This document shows positions 17,312-25,508 of a stretch of 64,000 nt of DNA, in pieces. The DNA is from Streptomyces capitiformicae. GTDB taxonomy: Bacteria; Actinomycetota; Actinomycetes; Streptomycetales; Streptomycetaceae. Each line of letters opens with the position of its first letter. The first letter of the stretch is position 1. The notes below the pieces were generated by a model. That model saw only the letters and a list, made by a program, of their open reading frames with translations. It was not told the origin of the DNA and did no database searches. A program made the position numbers and the translations under genes. Location: the NCBI RefSeq assembly GCF_002214185.1, contig NZ_CP022161.1:6517486-6581485 (forward strand), written 5' to 3'.

Positions 17312-18639
17312 TGACGCCGTCCGTTGAGACCTCGTCCACTGAGGTCTCGTCCGTCGAGGTGGGAGGCGAAACGCACGCAGCGCCTCCCGTCCCTCCCGCG
17401 GCTCTCGCCGAACTTCCTCCGCTCACGTCCGCGCCCCGTCGCCTCCTCAAACACCCCCTCCTGATGCACTACAACCGTCTGGCGGCCCTGGTGGTGCTGG
17501 CCAACATCGGCTTACTGGCGATGAGTTGGCCACCGAACGCCGAGGCCATCGGCTACGCGGCCCTCCTGAACCTCGCGCTCGCAGTGGTTGTACGGCAGCA
17601 GTACGTCATCAACCTCTTCTTCCGGCTGGCGACTTGGGCTCCGACGAGCTGGCCGCTGAAGGCGCGATGGACGCTCGGAAAGGTGTACCACTTCGGCGGA
17701 CTGCACGTGGGCGGGGCACTGGCCGGAGCGGTGTGGTTCGTCGCCGGGACGCTCGTGATGACCGTCGACGGCGCCAACCTGCCGCTCATCACAGTGAGTT
17801 GGGTACTGGTCGCCCTGCTCGTCGTCATCGTCATAACCTCCCTGCCTGCCTTCCGCTCCCGCTTCCACGACCACTTCGAGAAGATCCACCGCTTCGGCGG
17901 CTGGAGCGCCCTCGCGCTGTTCTGGACGCATACGCTGTTGAGCGGGCAGGGGCCGGTCGCCCTCGGGGTGCTGGCCGTGGTCACCTTCAGCGTCGCCCTG
18001 CCCTGGCTGCGGCTGCGCAAGGTGGACGTACGGATCGAAAAGCCCTCCACGCACGTCGTGTTGGCTCGTTTCGACTACGGCGTGACCCCTTTCGCGGGGT
18101 CCTCCACCGCAATCAGCCGCAGCCCGCTCACCGAGTGGCACTCCTTCGCCAACGTGCCCTCACCCAGCGAACCTGGCTTCCGGCTGACCATCTCCCGTGC
18201 GGGCGACTGGACGGGCTCGTTCATCGACGACGCGCCCCCGAAGGTCTGGGTCAAGGGCATCACCACAGCCGGGGTCGCCAATATCGAGACCTTGTTCAGC
18301 AAGGTGATCTACGTCGCCACCGGCAGCGGTATCGGTCCCTGTCTGCCGCATCTGCTGGCCGCTGAGGTGCCCTCACGGCTCGTGTGGGCGACGCGTGATC
18401 CCCGCAGGACCTACGGTGACGACCTGGTCGACGAGATCCTCGCCGTTCAGCCGAACGCGCTGGTCTGGGACACCTCGCGGCACGGCAAACCGGACATGGT
18501 GCGGCTCGCGTACACCGCGTACCGCGACTTCGGTGCCGAAGCTGTCATCTGCATCTCAAACAAGAAGCTGACCTGGCAGGTCGTTCACGGTCTCGAGCGG
18601 CGCGGCATTCCCGCGTACGGCGCGATCTGGGACTCGTAA
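17311..18639 (+). CDS. Membrane flavocytochrome-like oxidoreductase (TmpA/TmpL C-terminal type)
   Basis: Protein of 442 residues. About 55 soluble residues precede six predicted membrane segments (roughly 55-225) with histidines in [30 protein letters not shown] and FWTHTLL, positioned like heme ligands of ferric-reductase-type domains. The cytosolic C-terminus is ferredoxin-reductase-like: an FAD-binding-like barrel ([15 protein letters not shown], near 270-280) and an NAD(P) loop [18 protein letters not shown] (near 330). It should move electrons from NAD(P)H through FAD across or within the membrane. It is coupled to the A-domain gene upstream; the ECH gene starts 35 bp downstream. Family assignment comes from overall architecture. 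Confidence 0.75.
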   Translation: MTPSVETSSTEVSSVEVGGETHAAPPVPPAALAELPPLTSAPRRLLKHPLLMHYNRLAALVVLANIGLLAMSWPPNAEAIGYAALLNLALAVVVRQQYVINLFFRLATWAPTSWPLKARWTLGKVYHFGGLHVGGALAGAVWFVAGTLVMTVDGANLPLITVSWVLVALLVVIVITSLPAFRSRFHDHFEKIHRFGGWSALALFWTHTLLSGQGPVALGVLAVVTFSVALPWLRLRKVDVRIEKPSTHVVLARFDYGVTPFAGSSTAISRSPLTEWHSFANVPSPSEPGFRLTISRAGDWTGSFIDDAPPKVWVKGITTAGVANIETLFSKVIYVATGSGIGPCLPHLLAAEVPSRLVWATRDPRRTYGDDLVDEILAVQPNALVWDTSRHGKPDMVRLAYTAYRDFGAEAVICISNKKLTWQVVHGLERRGIPAYGAIWDS

Positions 18640-18674
18640 CGGACCGGCAGCAGAGAAGGAGAGAGGGAGAGTCG

Positions 18675-19442
18675 ATGAACACCGTCAAGATCGAACGTGA
18701 TGACCGCGTCGTCACGGTACGACTCCACCGGCCGCACGCCCTGAACGCCCTCAGCAGCGAGCTGCTGGCCGAACTCCTCGACGTACTCCGCCCATTGGAT
18801 CGCGACCCGGACGTCGGCTGCTTCGTCGTCACCGGTTCGGAGAAGGTCTTCGCGGCCGGTGCAGACATCAAGGAGATGGCCGGGAAGTCGGCCGTGGACA
18901 TGGCCGCTGAGGACTACTTCGCGGGCTGGGAGGAGTTCGCCGGATTCCGAACGCCGAAGATCGCGGCGGTCAACGGCTATGCGCTGGGCGGCGGGTGCGA
19001 ACTCGCGATGATGTGTGACCTGATCATCGCGGGCGAGTCGGCGGTCTTCGGCCAGCCGGAGATCAAGCTCGGCGTGATTCCCGGCATCGGCGGCACCCAG
19101 CGGCTCACCCGCCTGGTCGGCCGCGCCAAGGCCATGGACCTGATCCTCACGGGCCGCACGATGAGCGCCCGCGAGGCGGAGGCCTCGGGCCTGGTGTCGC
19201 GGGTGGTCCCAGACGACCGCGTCCTCACCGAGGGCACGGAAGCCGCCGCGATCATCGCCTCTTACGGCCGCCCGGCCGTCACGGCCGCCCGCGAGTCGGT
19301 CGACCGGGCCCTGGAGACCGGTCTGCGCGACGGGCTTCTTTTCGAACGGCGCGTGTTCCATGCGCTGTTCGCGACAGAGGACCAGAGGGAGGGGATGAGC
19401 GCGTTCGTGGAGAAGAGGGCGCCTGTTTTCAAGGGGCGCTGA
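18675..19442 (+). CDS. Enoyl-CoA hydratase/isomerase family protein
   Basis: Crotonase-fold protein, 255 residues, with AAGGAGAG ahead of ATG 18675. Oxyanion-hole elements are AAGADIKEM near 62 and [12 protein letters not shown] near 99. The two glutamates of true hydratases are present (GGGCELAM and [13 protein letters not shown]), so hydration of a 2-enoyl-CoA is plausible, as in mycobacterial EchA8. Third gene of the operon with the adenylation enzyme and membrane reductase, followed by a strong terminator. Confidence 0.88.
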   Translation: MNTVKIERDDRVVTVRLHRPHALNALSSELLAELLDVLRPLDRDPDVGCFVVTGSEKVFAAGADIKEMAGKSAVDMAAEDYFAGWEEFAGFRTPKIAAVNGYALGGGCELAMMCDLIIAGESAVFGQPEIKLGVIPGIGGTQRLTRLVGRAKAMDLILTGRTMSAREAEASGLVSRVVPDDRVLTEGTEAAAIIASYGRPAVTAARESVDRALETGLRDGLLFERRVFHALFATEDQREGMSAFVEKRAPVFKGR

Positions 19443-19464
19443 CAGGTGAGTTGACCCGGTGAGC

Positions 19465-19497
19465 GGGGCGGCGGACGGGGTCTCGGTCCGCCGCCCC
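19465..19497 (+). terminator. Rho-independent-type hairpin after the ECH gene
   Basis: GGGGCGGCGGAC (19465-19476) pairs with GTCCGCCGCCCC (19486-19497), a perfect 12-bp stem with a 9-base loop, 22 bp after the stop codon. No U-tract, as often in Streptomyces. Confidence 0.8.
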
Positions 19498-19505
19498 TCG
19501 TCATG

Positions 19506-19571
19506 TGCGGGTTTCCTTGTCGGTCTGTGCCTGTCCTTGCGGCCTCAACTCGGCCTCAATGAGGCCCTCGG
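19506..19571 (-). repeat. Integrase-tail-like repeat, copy 3 (diverged)
   Basis: Minus strand GAGTTGAGGCCGCAAGGACA then GGCACAGACCGACAAGGA shares the CGCAAGGACAGG-ACAGAC-GRCAAG core with copies 1 and 2, but the GACGCGTTC duplets are replaced by GAGGCC duplets. It sits just behind the terminator of the TmpL-like operon. Confidence 0.5.
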
Positions 19572-19977
19572 CACCCGGAACGAAGGCAAGGGTGGACGGT
19601 CGCTCCAGCTCGCGAGCGGGCTCGAAGATGTCGACAACCTGACGGCGGACCAACAGCGGCGCGCGGGTGGTGTCTGCCCGGCCACAGCACGCCGGGCGGC
19701 CCGGGCTGCCTCTTCCCGTACAGGCCTGAACCCTGGCGGGGCCCATGTGGTCGGCAGCCCGGTCCGGGCCCGCTCCGACCGAAGAAGCCGACGTGTTCAC
19801 GTCAGCTTTTTTCGGGCTCTCGTCCGGCAGTACCTGGAAGCTGCTTTCTCCCGAGGTGCTGGAGCCCGCCGCAGTCATGCCGTGGTCTGGTACAGAGCAG
19901 CACCTCGCGCCTTCCCCGGCTCGGCTGCGTCGCCGGAGGCAGGGAAGTGGGTACGTACGACCGGGATCAACCCCCCA
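19572..19977. other. No supportable gene
   Basis: Open frames on both strands, including a 125-codon minus-strand frame, have no family signature. Confidence 0.45.
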
Positions 19978-20027
19978 TGAACCGCTCCGGGTCTGATGGA
20001 GGCTCGATTCCCTGAGAGGATCGAGTC

Positions 20028-20354
20028 ATGGCACGTCCGTCCCCCTACCCTGCTGAGCTTCGTGAGCGTGCGGTGCGCATGGTCGCCGAGATCCGTCCGA
20101 ACTATCCGACCGAGTGGGCCGCGATGAAGGCGGTCGCGGCGAAGCTGGGCATCGGCGCGGCGGAGACTGTGCGGACCTGGGTCCGCAAGGCCGAGGAAGA
20201 CGCCGGTCAGCGGCCCGGCACGACGTCGGAGGAGGCTGCGGAGATCAAGCAGCTGCGGGCCGAGAACGCCGAACTGCGGCGGGCCAATGAGATCTTGAAG
20301 GCGGCGTCGGCTTTCTGCACGGCCGAGCTCGACCGGCCGTCGAAGCGCTCGTAG
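20028..20354 (+). CDS. IS3-family transposase OrfA
   Basis: Small helix-turn-helix protein, 108 residues: PYPAELRERAVRMVAE (HTH_Tnp_1 start), WAAMKAVAAKLGI, ETVRTWVRKAEED, then a leucine-zipper-like helix IKQLRAENAELRRANEILK. Normally fused to OrfB by a -1 ribosomal frameshift. The frame is intact but the partner is dead. Confidence 0.9.
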   Translation: MARPSPYPAELRERAVRMVAEIRPNYPTEWAAMKAVAAKLGIGAAETVRTWVRKAEEDAGQRPGTTSEEAAEIKQLRAENAELRRANEILKAASAFCTAELDRPSKRS

Positions 20355-21260
20355 CATTCATCGACGAGTTCAAGAAGGTGTTCGGGGTCGAGCCGATCTG
20401 CCGTGTGCTGTCCGGCCACGGACTGAAGATCGCAACGAGCACCTACTACGCCGCCAAGAACCGCACACCCAGCGCCGGGCGGTGCGCGTCGCGGAGTTGA
20501 AAGCGCACATCAGCCGGGTCCATGCCGACAACTACGGCGTCTACTGGGTCCGGAAGGTCTGGCGGCAGCTGCACTGCGAGGGCATACCCGCGGCCTGTTG
20601 CACCGTCGCCCGGCTCATGCGCGAGCTGGGCCTGGAGGGCACCCGACGCGGCAGGAAGATCCGCACCGCTGTCCGCGACGGTGGGCATGAACGGGCGGAC
20701 GACCTGCTGCAACGCGACTTCACCGCGTCCCGGCCGAACGAGAGGTGGGTTGCTGACTTCACCTACGTGGCCACCTGGTCCGGGATCGTCTATGTGGCGT
20801 TCGTCGTGGACGTCTCCTCCCGGGCGATCGTCGGCTGGTCCGCAGCCACCAGCAAGCGGGCCAAGCTCGTCCTGGACTCCCTCGACATGGCCCTGTGGCG
20901 GCGCGACCGTGCTGGAACTCCCGCTGGATGGGTGCTGGTTCATCATTCGGATGCGGGCAGTACACGTCTTTCGCGTTCACCGCGCGCCTCATCGAGGCCG
21001 GCATCGACGCCTCGGTCGGCACCGTCGGTGATGCCCTGGACAACGCGCTCATGGAGTCCCAGATCGGCTCTGCAAAACGGAGCTGATCAAGCCCTGTTGG
21101 CACGGCCTCGCCGATGTGGAACTCGGCACCGCGGAATGGGTCGGCTGGTTCAACAACCAACGGCTGCTCCACAGCACGATCGGAGACATCCCGCCCCACG
21201 AATACGAGATCGACTACTCCGCTCAACGCCAGCCCCAACCGGCGGCTGGAGTCAACGCAT
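20351..21260 (+). pseudogene. IS3-family transposase OrfB (three frameshifts)
   Basis: Reads FIDEFKKVFGVEPICRVL, then after a 1-base loss near 20470 VAELKAHISRVHADNYGVYW and RPNERWVADFTYVATWSG (first Asp of DDE). After a deletion of about 4 bases near 20957 it reads YTSFAFTARLIEAGIDASVG (second Asp of HSDAGSQY lies at the break). After another break near 21071 it reads CKTELIKPCWHGL and VGWFNNQRLLHSTIGDIPP (Glu region). Each segment alone is typical of IS3 OrfB; together they cannot make protein. Confidence 0.9.
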
Positions 21261-21261
21261 C

Positions 21262-21400
21262 ACACCCGCGGGTGCCGGCACCTCAGGGTCATAGCCACGT
21301 ACGCGCGCCCCCGCCGCGACCAGATCGTTCGCGATGGCGCCGCCCGCTTGTCCCAAACCGAGTACAGCGGCCGTAGGTCCTCAACTGCCGTTGAACTCAT
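21262..21400 (-). pseudogene. NAD(P)-binding dehydrogenase (6PGDH-like), N-terminal remnant
   Basis: A strong start site (GAGGAGAACCC-ATG at 21400) opens MSSTAVEDLRP. The neighbouring frame then continues TAAVLGLGQAGGAIANDL and VAAGARVRGYDPE, a Rossmann dinucleotide-binding motif (G-x-G-x-x-G, then Asp at the end of beta-2) as in 3-hydroxyisobutyrate or 6-phosphogluconate-type dehydrogenases. A frameshift separates start and motif, and the gene is cut off by the IS3 remnant at 21260. Confidence 0.6.
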
Positions 21401-21818
21401 GGGTTCTCCTCGCCCATGCCGGTCATCCATACAGAGGTCATCACGGCTGGACACACTCGGCAACAAGATCGTTGCCAATTCCTGGCACGCCAGGGAGTCC
21501 GAAAGTGCTGGTCACAGCCACTCATTGATGGCCGTGACCAGCGCAGTCGCTTCGTAGCGGACGGCAAGCTCGCCGTGTCTCGTGGCGACCGCGCGGTGGC
21601 GTTTGAGGCGATGGCGCACCTGCCGCCCGGCTGCCTCCGCTTCGTCCTGCGGATCCGCAGGACTGCGTGATTGAGCCTGACGCCGCGAACGGCAGGGCTC
21701 ACACCGGCCGGAAGCGTCGGGCGTGTGATGGTGGCGCTGGAGCCGGCGAGACGGCTGGGACCGTGAAGAACGCCCCCAGAAGCGCCGAACGCCTCTGGGA
21801 CAGCAGCGCGGCAGTGTC
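21401..21818. other. No supportable gene
   Basis: Sequence between the dehydrogenase remnant and the secreted protein gene; no recognisable coding signal on either strand. Confidence 0.45.
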
Positions 21819-22247
21819 CTACCGGAAGTCGATCCAGTAAACCTGGCTGCCATCGTTCGACCGGAAGGGGGACTCCTTCCTCAGGCCGACCTTGGCACCA
21901 TCGCAGTGTCCGCCGCTGTAGAGCTCGGCCCTGATGGACCACTTGCGGAAGGGCTTACTCCAGATGCCGGCATTCTCCCACGCCTGGCGGTAGGCGTTCC
22001 ATGCCTCCAGTCCGTTCAACGCGCTGGCGGGTTCACCACGGTTGACACCGCCCGGCCAGCGGAAGCAGGCGGAAGCCCAGTCAGGATTCTGCGAGCCCTT
22101 GTACTGGAAGAGGATGGACTGCCCGGTGGGCGGCGCGATGAAGCCGACGTACTGGCGGCCGTCATCGGCCGCATGAGCGGAACCGGCCAAGCTGATGGAA
22201 GCTACAGCGGCACAGACCGCTGCGGCCAGACGGGATGTGGGGGGCAT
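21819..22247 (-). CDS. Small secreted protein of unknown function
   Basis: 142 residues from ATG 22247, preceded by ACAGGAG. A signal peptide is clear (MPPTSRLAAAVCAAVASISL, cleavage near SAHA/ADDG). The mature domain is Trp- and Tyr-rich (GFIAPPTGQSILFQYKGSQN, WASACFRWPGG, WENAGIWSKPF) with two cysteines that could form a disulfide (CFRWP and GGHCDGAK). No family recognised. An alternative start 21 bases upstream (22268) adds only MSRQEPH and has no better ribosome-binding site. It is an apparently intact gene among remnants. Confidence 0.7.
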   Translation of the reverse strand: MPPTSRLAAAVCAAVASISLAGSAHAADDGRQYVGFIAPPTGQSILFQYKGSQNPDWASACFRWPGGVNRGEPASALNGLEAWNAYRQAWENAGIWSKPFRKWSIRAELYSGGHCDGAKVGLRKESPFRSNDGSQVYWIDFR

Positions 22248-22320
22248 GTGTGGCTCCTGTCTCGACAAGCCTGAAACCCTGCGCTGTCATGGTGCGGCCC
22301 ATCCCACCGGTTTCACAGAA

Positions 22321-22425
22321 GCAAATAGGCCATCTTGATCTTGAGTTGCTCCGCGTTCGCGGCGTCGTCCAGGGCCACCAGCATGCGCCGTCCGGCAGCC
22401 AGGGTGCGGTACACACTTGCTGATC
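22321..22425 (-). pseudogene. SARP/AfsR-type NB-ARC fragment
   Basis: About 27 codons reading SVYRTLAAGRRMLVALDDAA followed by NAEQLK. This corresponds to the Walker B region of NB-ARC ATPases in AfsR-like regulators (R-x-x-L-V-V-L-D-D-A-x-x-x-E-Q). Both sides are unrelated. A tiny scrap. Confidence 0.55.
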
Positions 22426-22479
22426 CGTTGGCACGTCGACGACTCGCATCCGGCGCGCAAAGGCTCCACACTTGGGGCT

Positions 22480-22775
22480 GGCTGCCGGCAGCCGTCGCCG
22501 ACTGCGTGCGTGCCTTCGCCCAGATGATGACCGAGCGCCGCGGCAGCGACCTCGGCAGCTGGCTCACCCGTGCCGAGCACACCGGGCTGAAGCCACTGCG
22601 GAGCCTGGCCCGTGGCCTACGGCAGGATTTCGATGCCGTCGCCACCGGACTCGCCCTGGAGTGGAGCTCCGGCAAGGGCGAGGGCAACGTCAACAGGGTG
22701 AAGCGGATCATAAGGGACGGGTACGGCCGGGCCGGATTCGACCTCCTCCGACGCCAAGTCCTTCTCGCGGACTGA
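22480..22775 (+). pseudogene. ISL3-family transposase, C-terminal fragment
   Basis: FAQMMTERRGSDLGSWL, LRSLARGLRQDFDAV, GLALEWSSGKGEGNVNRVK (usually WSSGxxEGxVNRIK) and DGYGRAGFDLLRRQVLL are the final quarter of ISL3 transposases. The rest of the transposase and the terminal repeats are absent. Confidence 0.85.
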
Positions 22776-22785
22776 GCATCGTGCC

Positions 22786-23013
22786 GTGACGGGTGCGGTG
22801 CTCGGTCTCTACCTGCTCAACGTCGTCCTCGCCGCCGTGGCACCGGACTTCATGGGCGCGGTCCTCCTCGGCCCGCTGTCCGTCGGCCTCGCCTCGGGCC
22901 TGGTGCTGTGCGCCGCCACCGCGGGCGCCGTCCAGTGGTACGCCCGCTACGCCGCCGCTCATCTCGATCCGGTCGCCGAGCGTCTGCTGGCCCGCCGGGA
23001 GGGCGGACGATGA
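22786..23013 (+). pseudogene. DUF485 membrane protein, truncated N-terminus (YjcH-like)
   Basis: 75 codons from GTG 22786: LGLYLLNVVLAAVAPDFMG, a second membrane segment, then WYARYAAAHLDPVAERLL. This is the DUF485 family, which usually has about 30 more N-terminal residues. It overlaps the next frame by ATGA. In many bacteria DUF485 (yjcH) precedes the cation/acetate symporter actP, and a symporter fragment follows here. Confidence 0.7.
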
Positions 23014-23157
23014 CCATCGCGTACGAGCCTGCCGCCGCCGTGTACGGACACGCCGCCGCGTACGAACTGGTCGCCGAAAGCCCGTTCCCCGTCTTCACCG
23101 TCTTCACCGTCTTCGCGGCCTTCGCCTGCTGCATGCTGTTCCTCGCCCTGATGGTTC
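23010..23157 (+). pseudogene. Sodium:solute symporter (ActP-like), N-terminal fragment
   Basis: ATG 23010 overlaps the DUF485 stop. The start (MTIAYEPAAAVYGHAA, then FPVFTVFTVFAAFACCMLFL) looks like the periplasmic start and first membrane helix of an SSS transporter. Homology ends at about 23157, where sequence of an FAD oxidoreductase begins. The call rests mainly on the DUF485 linkage. Confidence 0.5.
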
Positions 23158-23652
23158 CGAGTGGGACCAGCCGGGCATCCTGTACGGCAAGACGGCCAAG
23201 CAGTGCACCCGCACCGAAGTCGCCCGCGAGGTGTGGGCGCAGTTGAAGGCGGCGCTCAACGACAGCGGTCGTATGGTCCTGAAGGACTCCGTGCTGCACT
23301 CATGGTTCCTCGATCCGGCCGTGGACGGACTCGGCACCCCCAACCCGGTCAACGAGGAACAGCTGCTCATCCATCCAGTGGGGACCTTGCACCACCGTCC
23401 GCGGTCGGCCACGAAGATCCCCAACCTCTTCCTGTCCGGCGACTATGTGGCCGTGCCCATGGATCTGGCCACCATGGAAGGCGCCAACACCTCAGCCCGG
23501 CAGGCTGTCAACGCCCTGCTGGACAGGATCGGTTCGGCAGCCGAGCGATGCACCGTCACCCCGCTGTACCGGACCCCGAGTTCGAGGCGCTCAAACGCCA
23601 CGACCGCACGCGTTACCTCCTCCGACTGCCGAATCTCTTCGACGTCGGTTGA
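23158..23652 (+). pseudogene. FAD-dependent amine/phytoene-desaturase-type oxidoreductase, C-terminal fragment
   Basis: WDQPGILYGKTAKQCTRTEV, VLKDSVLHSWFLDPAV, NPVNEEQLLIHPVGTL and IPNLFLSGDYVAV-D-LATMEGAN form the C-terminal substrate and FAD-binding region of NAD(P)-binding/hydroxysqualene-dehydroxylase-like flavoproteins. One base is missing near 23572, after which the tail FEALKRHDRTRYLLRLPNLF continues in another frame. Truncated and frameshifted. Confidence 0.75.
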
Positions 23653-23806
23653 CAGCTTTACTGAACCGCCGCCGACGACGGAAAGGACCACGAGCGGACC
23701 ACGAACGGCGACAGAGGCCGGCCGGACTTGAGACCTACAGCCGTCATGCCTCGGCCCTCAGCCAAGGAGCGACAACCCAAGGAGCGACAACCGAACCCGG
23801 AGGCTC

Positions 23807-23840
23807 GGATTGTCCCTGTTCGTATCCGCCAAACTCCGTT
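23807..23840. repeat. Dispersed repeat family 2, copy A
   Basis: GGATTGTCCCTGTTCGTATC then CGCCAAACTCCGTT. The same sequence with few changes occurs at 27898-27960 and 36054-36116. It lies at the edge of remnant DNA. Confidence 0.7.
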
Positions 23841-24020
23841 AGGGCAACCCCCCGTTTGCTGAGGCCGACGGCAAGGACCGGGCATCCCGGTCGTAGGGTA
23901 CGTCGCGGGCTCTCCGCGCACGGCCCGCGGCGGGATGCCGTGGTGGCCACCCGAGCAGGGACCCACCCGCTCCTGAACGGCATCGGCACCCGCGGCCCCG
24001 TCGATGGCCCGGTGGTGATG

Positions 24021-24050
24021 GACGGCGATGGACGGCGATGGACGGCGATG
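24021..24050. repeat. 10-bp tandem repeat
   Basis: Three exact copies of GACGGCGATG, with a degenerate fourth (GGTGGTGATG) before and GACAGCG after. Confidence 0.9.
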
Positions 24051-24233
24051 GACAGCGTCAGGGCCGTCACCGCGCAGGCGGGTCAGCCGCCGTGGACGAG
24101 TTCGGGATGTGCGCTTCCGGGCGAGGATGGCATCGACACGCTGCGACAGGTGATCGCCGATCGCTGCGGCGAAGTTCGCGACGCGTTCCTCGCTTGACGG
24201 GGAAGAGCCTGCCGGACCGCGCGTGAGTGTGGG

Positions 24234-24965
24234 TCAGGAGCTCGCGGTCGCAGGCCGGGAGGTAGCCGGTCGAAGGCGGACGCAGCAGTGGCCGGGGCTG
24301 GGCTCCAGGCAGGCCTGGAGGCCGTCTTCTTCCAGCCCCAGGAGGGCGCCGCGAAGCAGGTGGAGGTTCATGCCGCAGACCGTCTGGGTGTGTAGGCGGG
24401 CGAGCGCGTGAAAGGGGCAGTTGCCCAGCACGATGTCGTCACCATCATGGCGGGGCTCGAACCCGTACCGCTCAAGCAGGTCGAACACATCTGTCGTACC
24501 TGGGCTGTTCTCGCCCGCGAGCTGTTCGCCGAGCTGGTGGGCTGTCCGGAGCAAGACGGCGCGGGCCGGTTCTCCGGTGACTTCGGATTCCTCCACGGCC
24601 TGGGCGAGGAGCCGTCCGGCCAGCTCGTAGTGACGCTCCGGCAGGCTGACAGTGACCTCCTTGGTGGAGCGCCTGTAGAGCTTGGCCGGCCTGCCCGCGC
24701 CCGGCCCGGTGCGGCCGCTGCGCCGCTCGTAGACCACGTCGAGCAGTGATTCGTCAGCCAGCCGATCCAGGTGAAAGGCCGCGGTCTGACGTGCCAGTCC
24801 GAGAGCTCCGGCGGCCTCGTCGCGGCTGACGGGCTCCGGCTGGCGAACGACATGGTCGTAGAGCCTCCTGCGGGTCGGCTCGTCGAGAGCTGCGACGGCG
24901 GAGATGTCGGGGCGGGGCGCTTCCTTCGGGTGGTCCACGAACACCAGTGTAAAACCCACAGCCAT
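24234..24965 (-). CDS. ArsR-like winged-helix regulator with SufR-type cysteine cluster
   Basis: 243 residues as drawn. The N-terminal winged helix (LDEPTRRRLYDHVVRQ, VSRDEAAGALGLARQTAAFH, LDRLADESLLDVVYERR) is followed by a wing and a C-terminal domain ending in cysteines spaced NCPFH, TVCGM, ACLEPSPGHCC. This resembles SufR-type regulators that bind an Fe-S cluster through such cysteines. Likely a redox- or iron-sensing repressor of itself and the divergent DoxX/GH15 genes 63 bp away. The start is uncertain: ATG 24965 lacks a ribosome-binding site and GTG 24938 (VDHPKEAP) is an alternative. Confidence 0.75.
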   Translation of the reverse strand: MAVGFTLVFVDHPKEAPRPDISAVAALDEPTRRRLYDHVVRQPEPVSRDEAAGALGLARQTAAFHLDRLADESLLDVVYERRSGRTGPGAGRPAKLYRRSTKEVTVSLPERHYELAGRLLAQAVEESEVTGEPARAVLLRTAHQLGEQLAGENSPGTTDVFDLLERYGFEPRHDGDDIVLGNCPFHALARLHTQTVCGMNLHLLRGALLGLEEDGLQACLEPSPGHCCVRLRPATSRPATASS

Positions 24966-25028
24966 TGACTAAAGAAGGCTGGCGCGCTTCTATTGATAGT
25001 GAGAGTTGCCTATAGAAGGAGGGGCGCC
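24966..25028 (+). promoter_or_regulatory. Divergent promoter region with inverted repeat
   Basis: TTGACT (24966-24971) and TTCTAT 17 bases later are a fair -35/-10 pair for the DoxX gene. CTTCTAT (24988-24994) and ATAGAAG (25013-25019) form a 7-bp inverted repeat overlapping the proposed start region, a possible operator for the Cys-rich regulator. GGAGG precedes the DoxX ATG. Confidence 0.45.
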
Positions 25029-25466
25029 ATGTCCTCCGCAACCACAACCACCACGACCGCCACCCCCTGGCGTTCCGTGCTCACCGACCCCGGTTACCAG
25101 GCATTCGTCATCCTGCGCACGGGGTTCACCGTGGCGCCGATCCTGTTCGGGCTGGACAAATTCACCAACCTGCTCGTGGACTGGCCCACCTACCTGGCGC
25201 CGTGGATCGACGACGTCGTTCCGGGCAGTGCGCAGGCCGCCATGTACGCCGTCGGTGTCATCGAGATCGTCGCGGGCATCGTCGTGGCCCTCGCACCGCG
25301 CTTCGGGGGCTGGCTGGTGGCCGGATGGCTCGTCGGGATCATCGTCAATCTGCTGAGCATCCCCGGCTACTACGACATCGCGCTGCGCGACTTCGGCCTC
25401 CTGCTCGGCGCGGTGGCCCTCGCCCGGCTCGCCCAGCGCTATCACGGCGAGCGGCAGCCGCGCTGA
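25029..25466 (+). CDS. DoxX-like integral membrane protein
   Basis: 145 residues from ATG 25029 (AGAAGGAGG upstream). After a Thr-rich start it has four membrane helices: FVILRTGFTVAPILFGLDKF, AAMYAVGVIEIVAGIVVAL, GWLVAGWLVGIIVNLLSI and IALRDFGLLLGAVALARL. Spacing and the G-L-D-K-F motif in helix 1 fit the DoxX/DoxD superfamily, quinone- or thiol-linked membrane proteins involved in redox stress. It is 42 bp upstream of the GH15 gene and divergent from the Cys-rich regulator. Confidence 0.75.
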   Translation: MSSATTTTTTATPWRSVLTDPGYQAFVILRTGFTVAPILFGLDKFTNLLVDWPTYLAPWIDDVVPGSAQAAMYAVGVIEIVAGIVVALAPRFGGWLVAGWLVGIIVNLLSIPGYYDIALRDFGLLLGAVALARLAQRYHGERQPR

Positions 25467-25508
25467 AGCCCCTCGGCGGCGCACGGAAGCCGGTGGGATG
25501 GTGGTGTC

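Larger units (their letters stand above)
19978..21260 (+). mobile_element. Degenerate IS3-family insertion sequence
   Basis: Contains an intact OrfA frame and a DDE OrfB broken by three frameshifts. The left end is probably near TGAACCGCTCCGGG at 19977-19990. No matching right inverted repeat was found, so the right end appears lost near 21260, where a dehydrogenase remnant begins on the opposite strand. Confidence 0.8.
23653..24233. other. Gene-free region with repeats
   Basis: Holds dispersed-repeat copy A (23807-23840) and a short tandem repeat (24021-24050). No open frame has family signatures. Confidence 0.5.

Noticed and set aside
24021..24050. Short tandem repeat as a CRISPR array
   Set aside because: Units are 10 bp, contiguous and without spacers; no cas genes in the window.
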